Position numbers and translations under genes: made by a program | The notes under the pieces: generated by a model | What the model was told of the DNA's origin: nothing | Database searches by the model: none | The model's input: the letters and a program-made list of their open reading frames with translations, nothing else | Shown: positions 44,334 to 52,173 of the stretch, in pieces | How positions within the stretch are numbered: the first letter of the stretch is position 1 | Layout: every line of letters begins with the position of its first letter | From: Acidimicrobiia bacterium | GTDB lineage: Bacteria; Actinomycetota; Acidimicrobiia; Acidimicrobiales; VFJN01 | NCBI GenBank assembly: GCA_009694375.1 | Contig: SHVB01000001.1 | Coordinates: forward strand, 196,366 to 260,365 | DNA length: 64,000 nt | Reading direction: 5' to 3'

Positions 44334-44540
44334 CGCCTCGGGCTCAACGAAACCGCCCTCGCTCAACCCACGCCAGACACCCTGCGAGCACTCGCGAAGC
44401 GCTACGGCGTTCGCTACCTCGTCGTCGACAAGATCAACGGCAGCGCCGCCGACCTGACCGCGCTGGCGAGCCTCACCACCCCCGTCTACGAGGCCGCCGG
44501 GGTATCCGTCTTCGCGCTCGGTGAGCCCTCGCCGGCCTAG
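44334..44540 (+). pseudogene. Remnant: C-terminal tail of a lost membrane glycosyltransferase-like gene
   Basis: Directly after the LLM gene stop, a frame without start codon encodes 68 residues ending at TAG 44538-44540. It contains TPDTLRALAKRYGVRYLVVD and TTPVYEAAGVSVFALGEP, the usual tail of large multi-spanning mannosyl/arabinosyltransferase-like proteins (a soluble domain after the last helix). Codon use is normal for this genome, yet everything upstream is occupied by the LLM gene in another frame, so the rest was deleted. The tRNA-Leu gene lies 150 nt away. Confidence 0.55.
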
Positions 44541-44594
44541 CGGCTCCATGGACTGAGCAATCCATCCGGAACGAGCGGACTCACGCGCACCCCA

Positions 44595-44617
44595 GCGGCG
44601 GGTATACCTGCCGCCGC
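44595..44617 (-). terminator. GC hairpin downstream of tRNA-Leu
   Basis: Perfect 7-bp stem GCGGCGG/CCGCCGC with a 9-nt loop, about 75 nt beyond the tRNA 3' end. No T-run follows, so termination is only suggested. Confidence 0.3.
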
Positions 44618-44689
44618 GATGGCAGATCGGGTAGTCAGCTCTTCCGAGGAGTTCGCGGCGCCACCGGGGGTCGGGCGCTCGATGTGCGG

Positions 44690-44775
44690 TGCCCGGGGTG
44701 GGATTCGAACCCACATGTCGCCAAAGCGACAGAGGGGTTTAAGCCCTCCGCGTCCACCATTTGCGCCACCCGGGC
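44690..44775 (-). tRNA. tRNA-Leu (anticodon UAA)
   Basis: 86 nt, class II tRNA. On the minus strand the acceptor arm is GCCCGGG/CCCGGGC with discriminator A; the D-arm region GTGGCGCAAATGGTGGACGC is Leu-like; the anticodon stem GAGGG/CCCTC closes loop CTTAAAC, anticodon TAA; a long variable arm (GTCGC/GCGAC) follows, and the T-arm is GTGGG-TTCGAAT-CCCAC. CCA is not encoded. It reads UUA codons, which are rare in such GC-rich genomes. It lies 13 nt after the gene ending at 44789, on the same strand. Confidence 0.95.
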
Positions 44776-44788
44776 GGGGGCTACTACC

Positions 44789-45091
44789 TCAGGCTAGGGC
44801 CTCATCCACGCCGACCAGCGCGCCGTCGCCGCGTAAGTGGTGTTGGTGGCCGTCACTGAAGAGAAGTAGCGCAGGGCCCGCCAGGACAAGACCGTCGGGA
44901 GTGTGGGCGTGCAGATGGTGGCGACCAGGGGGAACGTGGCGCCGATCCGGTGTAGTCACGGTGGCCTCCCAGTCGTTGGGACCAGGGCGATGGTCGCCTT
45001 CCCGCAGGACCACGAAGAGATCGGCGTAGGTCACCTCGACGGGGACATCGTTGATCGCCAGGTCGCAGAGCAGGAGGCGCCAAGACTTCAC
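44789..45091 (-). CDS. Hypothetical protein (100 aa)
   Basis: A soluble beta-rich protein from GTG 45091 with TACGGT 6 nt upstream, so probably leaderless. Readable segments are RLLLCDLAINDVPVEVTYAD, NDWEATVTTPD and a His-rich part (HHLHAHTPDG; DGHQHHLRGDG) that might bind metal. No family recognised. The tRNA-Leu gene follows 13 nt downstream and may share the transcript. Confidence 0.55.
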   Translation of the reverse strand: MKSWRLLLCDLAINDVPVEVTYADLFVVLREGDHRPGPNDWEATVTTPDRRHVPPGRHHLHAHTPDGLVLAGPALLLFSDGHQHHLRGDGALVGVDEALA

Positions 45092-45097
45092 CCGAGA

Positions 45098-45103
45098 ACC
45101 GTA
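45098..45103 (-). promoter_or_regulatory. -10 element, leaderless start at GTG 45091
   Basis: TACGGT, 6 nt, GTG 45091; no Shine-Dalgarno sequence. Confidence 0.5.
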
Positions 45104-45113
45104 CCGGGCGAAG

Positions 45114-45443
45114 TCATGCCGCTTGTTCGTCGCGTTCGGGGGGCGACTCCAGAGCCCGCCACAACTCAGCTCTCGCCCGATCCGAGGCCGGGCTCACCAG
45201 GCCATTGGTGGCGACAATGCCCTCCACGAGATCGGACTGCACGGCGGGCCAGGGTCGACCCCGCACCACTACCGCCACCGTGGCCCCACCAGGCCACCGC
45301 GTGATTGATCGTTGCACCCCAACGAGTCGGGGAGGGCTGCGGAACCCGGGCACCACGAGACCAAGAGAACGGGCGGAAGCGGCCAGGACGTGGACGGCCC
45401 GAGCGAAGTTGAGCGAGGAGGACTGCATCACCGTTCCATTCAA
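45114..45443 (-). CDS. Hypothetical protein (109 aa)
   Basis: Soluble alpha/beta protein: LNFARAVHVLAASARSLGLV, PGFRSPPRLVGVQRSITRWP, GATVAVVVRGRPWPAVQSDL. Strand-helix alternation and codon use support a real gene. ATG 45443 has GAGG 4 nt upstream; an internal ATG at 45428 is possible. It is divergent from the nuclease-like gene starting at 45470, with 26 nt between starts, hinting at joint control. Function unknown. Confidence 0.6.
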   Translation of the reverse strand: MNGTVMQSSSLNFARAVHVLAASARSLGLVVPGFRSPPRLVGVQRSITRWPGGATVAVVVRGRPWPAVQSDLVEGIVATNGLVSPASDRARAELWRALESPPERDEQAA

Positions 45444-45469
45444 CCTCGCAGGTGTGACAGTCTCCCGGC

Positions 45470-46426
45470 GTGGATCACGATGCTCCCGCTCCCGCGCTCA
45501 ACCCCGCCCAGAGCGCGGTGATGGCCGTGCTAGGTGCCCGTCCCCACGAACGTCCTGCGTTCGACCCCCGCCTTCGTTACGAACTACGGAAGCAACTCGA
45601 AGACGCTCTCACCCCCGTGGCCGAGCGCATCCCCGCCGGGGAAACACTGTGGCTGTCGAAATACCTCCTCGGCCTCGTGCACGGATGCGAAGGGCTGTTC
45701 CTGGCCCAAGACGGCGCACCGTTTGCCTGGTCGCCCGCCACCGTGCGCGGCACCATCTCCCACAAGGCCATCGAGTTGTCGATCGCCTGGCGGGGCGATC
45801 CTGCCGCGGGGGAACTCGTGGACGCCGCTCTCGCCAACCTGATCGCCAGTACCGACAGCATCAGCGACTACCTCACTGCCCTCACCGACGGCGAACAAGC
45901 CGAGGTGCGCGGCGAGGCCACCGAGCGGGTGAATCTGTTCCTTGAGTGCTTTCCCCCGCTCGAACCCCGCTGGCGACCGGTGGCGGAGAGTCGCCTGCGG
46001 GCGGACCTGAACGGCGACCGGATCGTACTGGCGGGCAAGGTGGACCTCAGCGTGGGACGAGCCCACGGCACCCAGGCCGGCAAGGTCCTCATCGACCTAA
46101 AAACCGGCGGCTTCGCCCCCCACCATCATGAGGACCTCCGGTTCTACGCCCTCATCGAGACGCTTCGGCTCGGCGTGCCGCCCCGGCTGTTGGCGAGCTA
46201 CTACCTCGACGGGGCTCGCCTGCAGGAAGAAGTGGTCACCCTCGACACCCTCGGTTCCACCGTGGAGCGAGTGGTGGCGGCGGCGGGTCTCATTGTCGCC
46301 TTGCGTCACGATGGCCGCCCACCGGTGCTGAAACCGGGCCTGCAGTGTCGCTGGTGCCCTCAGCGGAGCACCTGCGACGTCGGGCAGCAGCACCTCAGAG
46401 AGCACGACGATGCGAGCGGCTGGTGA
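45470..46426 (+). CDS. RecB/Cas4-like PD-(D/E)XK nuclease with Fe-S cysteines
   Basis: 318 residues from GTG 45470. The nuclease core is visible as His98 in GTISHKAIEL, Asp in LAGKVDLSVG and the D-x-K in VLIDLKTGGF, followed by the helix HHEDLRFYALIETL (QxxxY-like). One Cys at 73 (VHGCEGLF) and a C-terminal C293-x2-C-x5-C302 (CRWCPQRSTC) match the four-Cys [4Fe-4S] clamp of Cas4, AddB and RecB-like exonucleases. No helicase or CRISPR genes are adjacent, so it is a stand-alone nuclease, probably in DNA repair. Confidence 0.8.
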   Translation: MDHDAPAPALNPAQSAVMAVLGARPHERPAFDPRLRYELRKQLEDALTPVAERIPAGETLWLSKYLLGLVHGCEGLFLAQDGAPFAWSPATVRGTISHKAIELSIAWRGDPAAGELVDAALANLIASTDSISDYLTALTDGEQAEVRGEATERVNLFLECFPPLEPRWRPVAESRLRADLNGDRIVLAGKVDLSVGRAHGTQAGKVLIDLKTGGFAPHHHEDLRFYALIETLRLGVPPRLLASYYLDGARLQEEVVTLDTLGSTVERVVAAAGLIVALRHDGRPPVLKPGLQCRWCPQRSTCDVGQQHLREHDDASGW

Positions 46427-46459
46427 TCACACCGCTGTCAAGAACTACCATCAGCACCG

Positions 46460-47395
46460 ATGGCGCCGTCGGAGAAACCCACCAAAACGGCCACCAAAGC
46501 TCGCCGGGTAGTGAAGCTCCCGGTTCCCGCTGAAGCCCGCACGCCCTCGGTGGCGCTCGTAGCGGTGCCATCGCAGCCGGAAGCCGACCAGCATGGTGAT
46601 CTGCGATGCTCCGATGTAGACGAGTGGGGCCGCTCGGCCAAGAGCCGAGAGCTAGCACGACGGATCTACGGCCCGCTGTACCGCAGTTGGCACCGCGTGG
46701 AATGGGACGGCCTCGACAAGATCCCCACCAGCGGCGGTGCGCTGTTGGTATCGAACCATGCGGGTGCCATTCCCGCCGACGCCCCCGCCATCATGCACGG
46801 CATCGAAGAAGAAATCGGCCGCCCGGTGTACGGCCTAGCCGACGAGATGTTCAAGCGACTACCAATCGCCGGCACGTTGTGGGCCCGCACCGGTGGAGTA
46901 CTCGCCCACCCCGACAACGCCTATCGGTTACTGCGGGAGCAGCAACAGTTGGCCCTGGTGTTCCCTGAGGGCACCAAAGGCACCGGCAAGTACTACCGCG
47001 ATCGGTACCAACTCCGACGCTTCGGGCGCGGCGGGTTCGTGCAGATCGCCATGCGGGCCGGGGTGCCGATCGTGCCGATTGCGGTGGTGGGGGCCGAGGA
47101 GGCCATGCCGATCCTTTGGAAGAACACTCCCCTGGCCAAAGTGCTTGGCCTCCCCTACGCCCCGATCACCGCCAACATGCTCGCCTTTGCCGCCCTCGGC
47201 CCCCTCGGGGCGCTGCTCCCTCTTCCGGCCAAAATCAAGATACGGGTACTCGACCCGGTCACGTTCGATGTGGAACCCGATCAACCCCGCTATTCGCGAA
47301 GCCTCGTAATGGACGAGTCCGAACACATCCGCCAACACATCCAAGATGCCCTGTTGGACATGCTGCGCGACCGCAAATCTGTTTGGTTCGGCTGA
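46460..47395 (+). CDS. 1-acylglycerol-3-phosphate acyltransferase-like (PlsC family)
   Basis: 311 residues. Acyltransferase blocks NHAGAIPADAP (catalytic H-x4-D) and FPEGTKGTGK (block III, phosphate-binding) are intact. An N-terminal ~60-residue basic and flexible region precedes the domain. It should acylate a lysophospholipid or a related glycolipid at the membrane. It is followed after 10 nt by an extended-SDR gene; the same pair, in the same relation, is found in Mycobacterium tuberculosis (Rv0502-Rv0501), from general knowledge. TACCAT lies 8 nt before the ATG. Confidence 0.85.
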   Translation: MAPSEKPTKTATKARRVVKLPVPAEARTPSVALVAVPSQPEADQHGDLRCSDVDEWGRSAKSRELARRIYGPLYRSWHRVEWDGLDKIPTSGGALLVSNHAGAIPADAPAIMHGIEEEIGRPVYGLADEMFKRLPIAGTLWARTGGVLAHPDNAYRLLREQQQLALVFPEGTKGTGKYYRDRYQLRRFGRGGFVQIAMRAGVPIVPIAVVGAEEAMPILWKNTPLAKVLGLPYAPITANMLAFAALGPLGALLPLPAKIKIRVLDPVTFDVEPDQPRYSRSLVMDESEHIRQHIQDALLDMLRDRKSVWFG

Positions 47396-47405
47396 AGGGC
47401 CCACG

Positions 47406-48443
47406 ATGGGAAAGCGCGTCCTCATCACCGGCCTCGGCACCTTCTGGGGTAGTCGGCTAGCCCAAGCCCTGGAAGCGGACCCCAACGTCGATGTGATCGT
47501 GGGCCTCGACCGCAACGCACCCAACATCCCCCTGGAGCGCACCGAATACGTGCGCAGCGATGAGAGCTACTCGATCCTCAGCCGCATCGTGAAGGCCGCC
47601 CGAATCGACACGATCGTGCACACCTTCCTCGTGATGGATTCCACTCAGATGAGCTCCCGCCAAATCCACGAGATCAACGTCATCGGAACCATGAACCTCT
47701 TCGCCGCCGCCTCGGCTCCGGGCAGTACCGTGCGCAACGTGGTGGTGAAATCGTCCACCCTCGTGTACGGCGCCCACCCCAAAGACCCGGTGTGGTTCTC
47801 TGAAGAAAGCCGGCGGGCGGGGGTGCCGGTTCAGATGGTGGAACGCAGCCTCTTGGAGGTGGAGAGTTACGTACGCGACTTTGCCGTGGACAACCCGCAG
47901 ATCGCCGTCGCCATGCTGCGGTTCTCCAACGTTCTCGGCCCCGACATCACCACCCCTCTGGCCAAGGCCCTCGATCTGCCGCTGGTACCGCGCATGTTCG
48001 GGTTCGACCCGCGTTTCCAGTTCGTGCACGAAACGGACGTGGTGCGAGCGATCCTTTTCGTCCTTGACCGCGAGATCCAAGGCACCTTCAACGTTGCCGG
48101 CGACGGCCTCCTGCCCTGGAGCGAGGTGGCTGCCCTCTGCGGCAAACGCACCATTCCCCTCTCCCCCTGGGGTCTTGGGTTGCTCAGCGCCCCGATCAGA
48201 CGCCTGGGCATCGAGCTACCCCCTGAGTTGATCGACCTGCTGCGCCACGGCCGGGGCGTGGACAATCGCCGTCTCAAACAACGCGGCTTCGCTTACGACT
48301 TCACCTCGGCCGGAACGGTGACCGACTTTGTCGGATCACTGCGCGTCAGCGCCATGACCGGAGTGACCGGTGCGGCCTACCAGTACGAACGCGACGTGGA
48401 ACAGTTCTTCCGCCATAGCCCCGCCGTGGTCCATCCCGACTGA
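47406..48443 (+). CDS. Extended SDR, NAD-dependent epimerase-like (GalE2 type)
   Basis: 345 residues. The Rossmann motif (RVLITGLGTFWG) and SSTLVYGAHPKDPVWF support an epimerase/dehydratase fold, but at the place of the usual Tyr-x3-Lys the sequence reads VQMVERSLLEVE, with neither residue. It therefore probably does not catalyse the classical hydride transfer and may instead be an NAD(P)-binding partner or a lyase. Coupled to the PlsC-like gene, which suggests a role in lipid or envelope assembly. AAGGG precedes the ATG. Confidence 0.82.
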   Translation: MGKRVLITGLGTFWGSRLAQALEADPNVDVIVGLDRNAPNIPLERTEYVRSDESYSILSRIVKAARIDTIVHTFLVMDSTQMSSRQIHEINVIGTMNLFAAASAPGSTVRNVVVKSSTLVYGAHPKDPVWFSEESRRAGVPVQMVERSLLEVESYVRDFAVDNPQIAVAMLRFSNVLGPDITTPLAKALDLPLVPRMFGFDPRFQFVHETDVVRAILFVLDREIQGTFNVAGDGLLPWSEVAALCGKRTIPLSPWGLGLLSAPIRRLGIELPPELIDLLRHGRGVDNRRLKQRGFAYDFTSAGTVTDFVGSLRVSAMTGVTGAAYQYERDVEQFFRHSPAVVHPD

Positions 48444-48453
48444 TCGCCGCGCG

Positions 48454-48476
48454 CCCTGCCCCACCCGAGGGCAGGG
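48454..48476. terminator. Bidirectional terminator candidate
   Basis: Perfect 7-bp stem CCCTGCC/GGCAGGG with a 9-nt loop, lying between the convergent SDR (ends 48443) and peptidase (ends 48489) genes. No T-run on either side. Confidence 0.45.
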
Positions 48477-48488
48477 TTGCCCCGAGCG

Positions 48489-49715
48489 TCAGTTGCCGTT
48501 CGAGGACCAGTGCCAGGGTTCGCTGGGCAGGTTGTAGAAGCCGTAGCCCCCCGCGTTGGCCGCCAGCCACCGAAAACAGGGACTACTGCGAGAACTAATG
48601 GCCCCGCCACCGTTGCAGGTGAAGTCCACCGCCAGACCGCGTTCGTGCATGGACGAGCCGGGGGGCGCCGTGGGGGGACTGCACTGAGAGGACGGCATCT
48701 GATAAATCGCGTAGTCGCTGGTGCCGCAGTGGGCGCGACGCAAGGCGATCTGCGCGGACGAACTGCGGTAACCCCCACCGCAAAGGGCGTTGCCCGCCGC
48801 CGAGGCGGCGTTGATCATTGACCGCAGGCGCCCGGTAACCGAGGTCGCCACGGTGATTGAGCCGCCATTAGGGCAGGCCACCGAACCTAGGCCGGGGTTG
48901 AGCGATCCCCCACCGCCGCCGCTGGGGGGGCGACCACCGCCGGTGGCGCCGGTGTTTTGCCGGGCGAGGTCAGCTTGATCGTTACGAATCTGCTGGGACA
49001 AGGTGGCGTCGATGTCGGCGAGGTTCTCGGCCTCCGCGAGCGCCCGATCGAGGCGACTCTGCACCTGATTGGCGTAGGCGGTTTGTTGCTCGAGCGCCGA
49101 GGTGAGCTCACCCAGACGACCTTCCTCGGCGGCCTTCTTGGCTTTGGCCTGAGCCGCGGCGTCGACGGCCAGCGCCCGTTCCACCTCGAGGTCCTCCTCG
49201 GCGGCGCCGAGACGATCAAGGAGGTCGTCGTCGTTGGTGTTCTGCAGTTCCAGTAGGGCCCGCTTCTCGGCGGCCTCCCCCGGGTCGTCGGAGTCGAGGG
49301 CGGCGAGCGCATCGTCGGAAGGCGGATGCACGAACGCCTCGACGGCGAACTCGCGGATGTCCTCGCGCAGGAGGGCAATCTCGGCCGTCTTGGCCTCCAC
49401 CGCCGCAGTAGCTTCGGCGAGAGCCTGATCGGCTTGGACGGCGGCTCGCTGGGCTTCGACAAACAGTGCCCGCTGACCGGCCACGTTGTCTTGCAGATCC
49501 GCAAGCGCCCGTGACACCTCCGCGTCGCTGGCTCGCAGGGCATCCACTTTGGTAGCCACCTGGGCCTTTTCAGCGCGTACCCGTTCCCGTTGGGCCGAGG
49601 GACTCTCGGTGGCCTTCTGAGCCAATCCCACCAGCGGGGTTGAAACCAGAGCGACGGCCAACACCACCCCAAGGGCGGCAACAACAGATCTCGGGGACAA
49701 CGAACGGGAACCCAT
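48489..49715 (-). CDS. Secreted coiled-coil protein with LAS/VanY-type peptidase domain
   Basis: 408 residues from ATG 49715 (GAGG just upstream). Signal peptide (SVVAALGVVLAVALVSTPLVG), then ~220 residues of Ala/Glu/Gln coiled coil, a Gly-rich linker (GGGRPPSGGGGGSL) and a C-terminal metallopeptidase: GGYRSSSAQIALRR, SSMHERGLAVDFTC (His and Asp zinc ligands) and EPWHWSS (last His). This is the D-Ala-D-Ala carboxypeptidase/endopeptidase fold, likely acting on peptidoglycan during growth or division, with the coil as a regulatory arm as in RipC- or FtsX-activated hydrolases. Confidence 0.85.
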   Translation of the reverse strand: MGSRSLSPRSVVAALGVVLAVALVSTPLVGLAQKATESPSAQRERVRAEKAQVATKVDALRASDAEVSRALADLQDNVAGQRALFVEAQRAAVQADQALAEATAAVEAKTAEIALLREDIREFAVEAFVHPPSDDALAALDSDDPGEAAEKRALLELQNTNDDDLLDRLGAAEEDLEVERALAVDAAAQAKAKKAAEEGRLGELTSALEQQTAYANQVQSRLDRALAEAENLADIDATLSQQIRNDQADLARQNTGATGGGRPPSGGGGGSLNPGLGSVACPNGGSITVATSVTGRLRSMINAASAAGNALCGGGYRSSSAQIALRRAHCGTSDYAIYQMPSSQCSPPTAPPGSSMHERGLAVDFTCNGGGAISSRSSPCFRWLAANAGGYGFYNLPSEPWHWSSNGN

Positions 49716-49822
49716 ACACCTCACCTGGGGTTTATTCACACGAGCCACAGCACCCCCATCGTCCCCGCGTGCAACACGCACCACAAGTCCGGGAGGGCAA
49801 CAGAAATACTATAGTCGGTAAA

Positions 49823-49837
49823 CTGTAACAATTACAG
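49823..49837. promoter_or_regulatory. Inverted repeat in an AT-rich divergent promoter
   Basis: CTGTAA-CAA-TTACAG between the divergent peptidase and enoyl-CoA hydratase-like genes. A TATAGT -10 candidate for the peptidase (49813-49808, minus) lies ~10 nt away, so a bound protein would cover its -35 region. Confidence 0.4.
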
Positions 49838-49882
49838 GACCCAAAGTCACACCAGCGCCACTCGCAGTGCCAAACTGCCCCT

Positions 49883-50647
49883 ATGTCCCTTCTGCACACT
49901 GAAATCGCCGACGGCGTCGCCACCGTCACCCTCAGCGACCCCGATCGCCGCAACGCCCTCACCCTCCCCATGGTGGTGGAGATCACCGAACGGTTTGACG
50001 AACTCGAAGCCCAGGCCAGCGTCGGCGCCGTCATCATCACTGGATCGGCACCGGCCTTTTGTGCCGGCGCCGACCTATCCCATCTCAGTGATGCATCCGG
50101 AGGCGAAGCCGAGGTGGGCCTCCGCGCCATTTACGAAGGCTTCTTGCGGATCGGGCGCTCCCCGCTTCCCACCATCGCAGCGGTAAATGGTGCGGCGGTG
50201 GGCGCGGGGATGAACCTCGCCCTTGTCTGTGATGTGCGACTCGCCGCCACCAGTGCCCGCTTCGACACGCGCTTCCTCAACCTCGGTCTGCACCCCGGGG
50301 GAGGACACACCTGGATGGCCCACCGTATTGCTGGTCCGCAGACGGTGGCCGCCACCGTATTGTTCGGCGAGATACTCAACGGCGCAGAGGCGGAACGGGT
50401 AGGGCTGGTGTGGAAATGCCTACCCGACGATGAACTACTCAACTACGCCCGGTTGATGGCCGGGCGCGCCGCCTCGGTTCCTGGCGAACTTCTCCGCCGC
50501 ACCAAAGCCACCCTGGCCGATGTCCCGACCATCACCGACCATCCCGCCGCCGTGGACCGCGAACTCGTGCCCCAGGTGTGGTCGCTGGAACAACCAACCT
50601 TCCAGACTCGCGTGGCTGCCCTTCAGGCCAAAATCTCCTCGAACTAG
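49883..50647 (+). CDS. Enoyl-CoA hydratase/isomerase superfamily protein
   Basis: 254 residues, crotonase fold: VATVTLSDPDRRNALTLPMV, GSAPAFCAGADLSHL (oxyanion hole), VGAGMNLALVCDVRLA and LGLHPGGGHTW. The two Glu used by true enoyl-CoA hydratases are missing: Asn stands where the first should be (GAGMNLAL) and FLNLG lacks the second. A different crotonase-family reaction (isomerase, thioesterase or lyase) is therefore likelier than hydration. Single gene, divergent from the peptidase gene. Confidence 0.84.
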   Translation: MSLLHTEIADGVATVTLSDPDRRNALTLPMVVEITERFDELEAQASVGAVIITGSAPAFCAGADLSHLSDASGGEAEVGLRAIYEGFLRIGRSPLPTIAAVNGAAVGAGMNLALVCDVRLAATSARFDTRFLNLGLHPGGGHTWMAHRIAGPQTVAATVLFGEILNGAEAERVGLVWKCLPDDELLNYARLMAGRAASVPGELLRRTKATLADVPTITDHPAAVDRELVPQVWSLEQPTFQTRVAALQAKISSN

Positions 50648-50656
50648 CCGCGCCCC

Positions 50657-51247
50657 TCAGTCGATCCAGGTGGCCGCCAGTGCGTCACGGCGATCGACCC
50701 ACTCCTCCGACGTGATGGCGAAGCGAATGTGGTCCTCCCAGATCCCGTTGATCTCCAAGTAGCGCAGGGCAACCCCTTCGTCACGGATCTCCAGTTTTTC
50801 CGTGACCCGCCGACTGGCCAGGTTGCGAGGAATGATCGAGATCTGGATTCGGTGCAGGTTCAGTTGCTCAAAGGCGTGCTGGCACAGCAACACGAGCGCC
50901 TCGGGCATGTAGCCCTGCCCGGCGCGGGCTTGGTCGATCCAGTAGCCCAGGTAGGCACTCTGAAACGGTCCTCGCTGCACGATGGACAGGTTGAGTTCGC
51001 CGGCGAAGAAGCCATCGACGAACAGTCCGAAGCCGTGGCTGGTGCCGAGTTGCCGCTCGCGGTCACGAGCACCGCAGCGCGCCGCGAAGGCGGCCCGATC
51101 GCGCACCGGATCGGGGGCCCCGGCCAGCGAGGCCGGCTCCCACTTCACCAACCAGTCGCAGTTGCGCTGACGAACCTCGGACCACGCGGGAAAGTCCTCC
51201 CGCACCAAGGGACGCAACACCACCCGGCGGCTGATCAGGGTGCTCAT
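50657..51247 (-). CDS. GNAT N-acetyltransferase, RimJ/RimL-like
   Basis: 196 residues. The GNAT core is visible as GFFAGELNLSIV, GYWIDQARAGQGYMPEALVL (acetyl-CoA loop) and RIQISIIPRNLASRRVTEKL. The RimJ/RimL group acetylates protein N-termini or small amines. ATG 51247 overlaps the stop of the Ppx-like gene (ATGA), so the two are translated together. The order ppx then rimJ-like is local. Confidence 0.87.
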   Translation of the reverse strand: MSTLISRRVVLRPLVREDFPAWSEVRQRNCDWLVKWEPASLAGAPDPVRDRAAFAARCGARDRERQLGTSHGFGLFVDGFFAGELNLSIVQRGPFQSAYLGYWIDQARAGQGYMPEALVLLCQHAFEQLNLHRIQISIIPRNLASRRVTEKLEIRDEGVALRYLEINGIWEDHIRFAITSEEWVDRRDALAATWID

Positions 51248-52167
51248 GCCCCTGATCCTGCCGTATCCGAAACGATGGAGGCGACAAGACCATCGAGGAT
51301 GTCGGCGACTGACACCGATAACTCGTCGATCCCGAGCGTGCGCATGAAGGCCACCAAGATGCAGCAGCCGCCCACGATCACATCAGCCCGCTCCCGATCG
51401 AGGCCCGGATTGTGCACACGATCCTTCGGCGCTTCGGTAGCCAGGGTGCGAAACACGTCCTCGGCGGCCGCCCGAGTGAGCACAAAGTGGTGGAGGGCAT
51501 CGCGGTCCCACTGCGCCAACCCGATCTCCACCGCCGCCACCGTAGTGATGGTGCCGGCAAGGCCCACCACCTTTCGTGCGGCGGTGGCCGGCGGCACCTC
51601 TCGAATCAGATCGTCAAAGAAATCCGACGCCTCCGCGATGGCATTGGACAACTCTTCGGGCGCGGGCGGATCAGTGGTGAAGTGCTTCTCGGTGAGGCGC
51701 ACACAGCCCAGGTCAAAAGAGCGGACGGCGTCGAGGGTGCGGCTACCAACCATGCACTCGGTGGAACCACCGCCGATATCGACCACCAAGAACGGCCCTT
51801 CCGCCAGGTCCAGATCGGCCGTGGAGCCCGCAAAGGCAAGCGCGCCCTCCTCCGCCCCACTGAGCACCTCCACTGGCATGCCAACCGCGGCGGCCGCCGC
51901 TACGAAGTCTTCGGCATTGGCGGCATCGCGCACTGCGGAGGTGGCAACCACTCGCAGTGTTTCCACCCCGTGGGCGTCCATAATGCCCCGGTAGTCTCGC
52001 AGCGAGGCCACGGTGCGCTCCATGGCCGCCGGGTCCAGTCGACCGTTGCGGCCCACCCCCTGGCCCAACCGGGTGATCGTCATCCGCCGTTCCACGGTGG
52101 TGAGTCCGTGGCGAATCAACAATCGCGTGGAGTTGGTTCCACAATCGATAGCGGCGAGCAGAGGCAC
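51244..52167 (-). CDS. ppx: Exopolyphosphatase/pppGpp phosphohydrolase (Ppx/GppA)
   Basis: 307 residues, actin-like ATPase fold: AIDCGTNSTRLLI (phosphate 1), VATSAVRDAAN, LSGAEEGALAFAG, VVDIGGGSTECMVG (phosphate 2) and GLAGTITTVAAVE. It is the short actinobacterial form (~310 residues, no C-terminal HD domain), like Mtb Rv1026. Hydrolyses polyphosphate or pppGpp. The GTG start has TAGCGT 6 nt upstream. It belongs to the eno-ftsB-DUF501-ppx group. Confidence 0.9.
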   Translation of the reverse strand: MPLLAAIDCGTNSTRLLIRHGLTTVERRMTITRLGQGVGRNGRLDPAAMERTVASLRDYRGIMDAHGVETLRVVATSAVRDAANAEDFVAAAAAVGMPVEVLSGAEEGALAFAGSTADLDLAEGPFLVVDIGGGSTECMVGSRTLDAVRSFDLGCVRLTEKHFTTDPPAPEELSNAIAEASDFFDDLIREVPPATAARKVVGLAGTITTVAAVEIGLAQWDRDALHHFVLTRAAAEDVFRTLATEAPKDRVHNPGLDRERADVIVGGCCILVAFMRTLGIDELSVSVADILDGLVASIVSDTAGSGA

Positions 52168-52173
52168 CGCCTG

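Noticed and set aside
44690-44775. tRNA-Leu(UAA) as a bldA-like developmental switch
   Set aside because: UUA codons are seen in ordinary genes here, for example in the MBL hydrolase at 4554 and the PlsC-like gene at 46460, so restriction to special genes is not supported by this window.
44619-45029. 136-codon frame on the plus strand across the tRNA gene
   Set aside because: It runs through the complement of tRNA-Leu and a better-supported minus-strand gene.
50729-51994. 421-codon frame antisense to the GNAT and ppx genes
   Set aside because: Shadow of two clear genes in GC-rich DNA; low-complexity translation without domains. The same holds for long antisense frames at 2714-3937, 11530-12411, 20388-21206 and 29471-30496.
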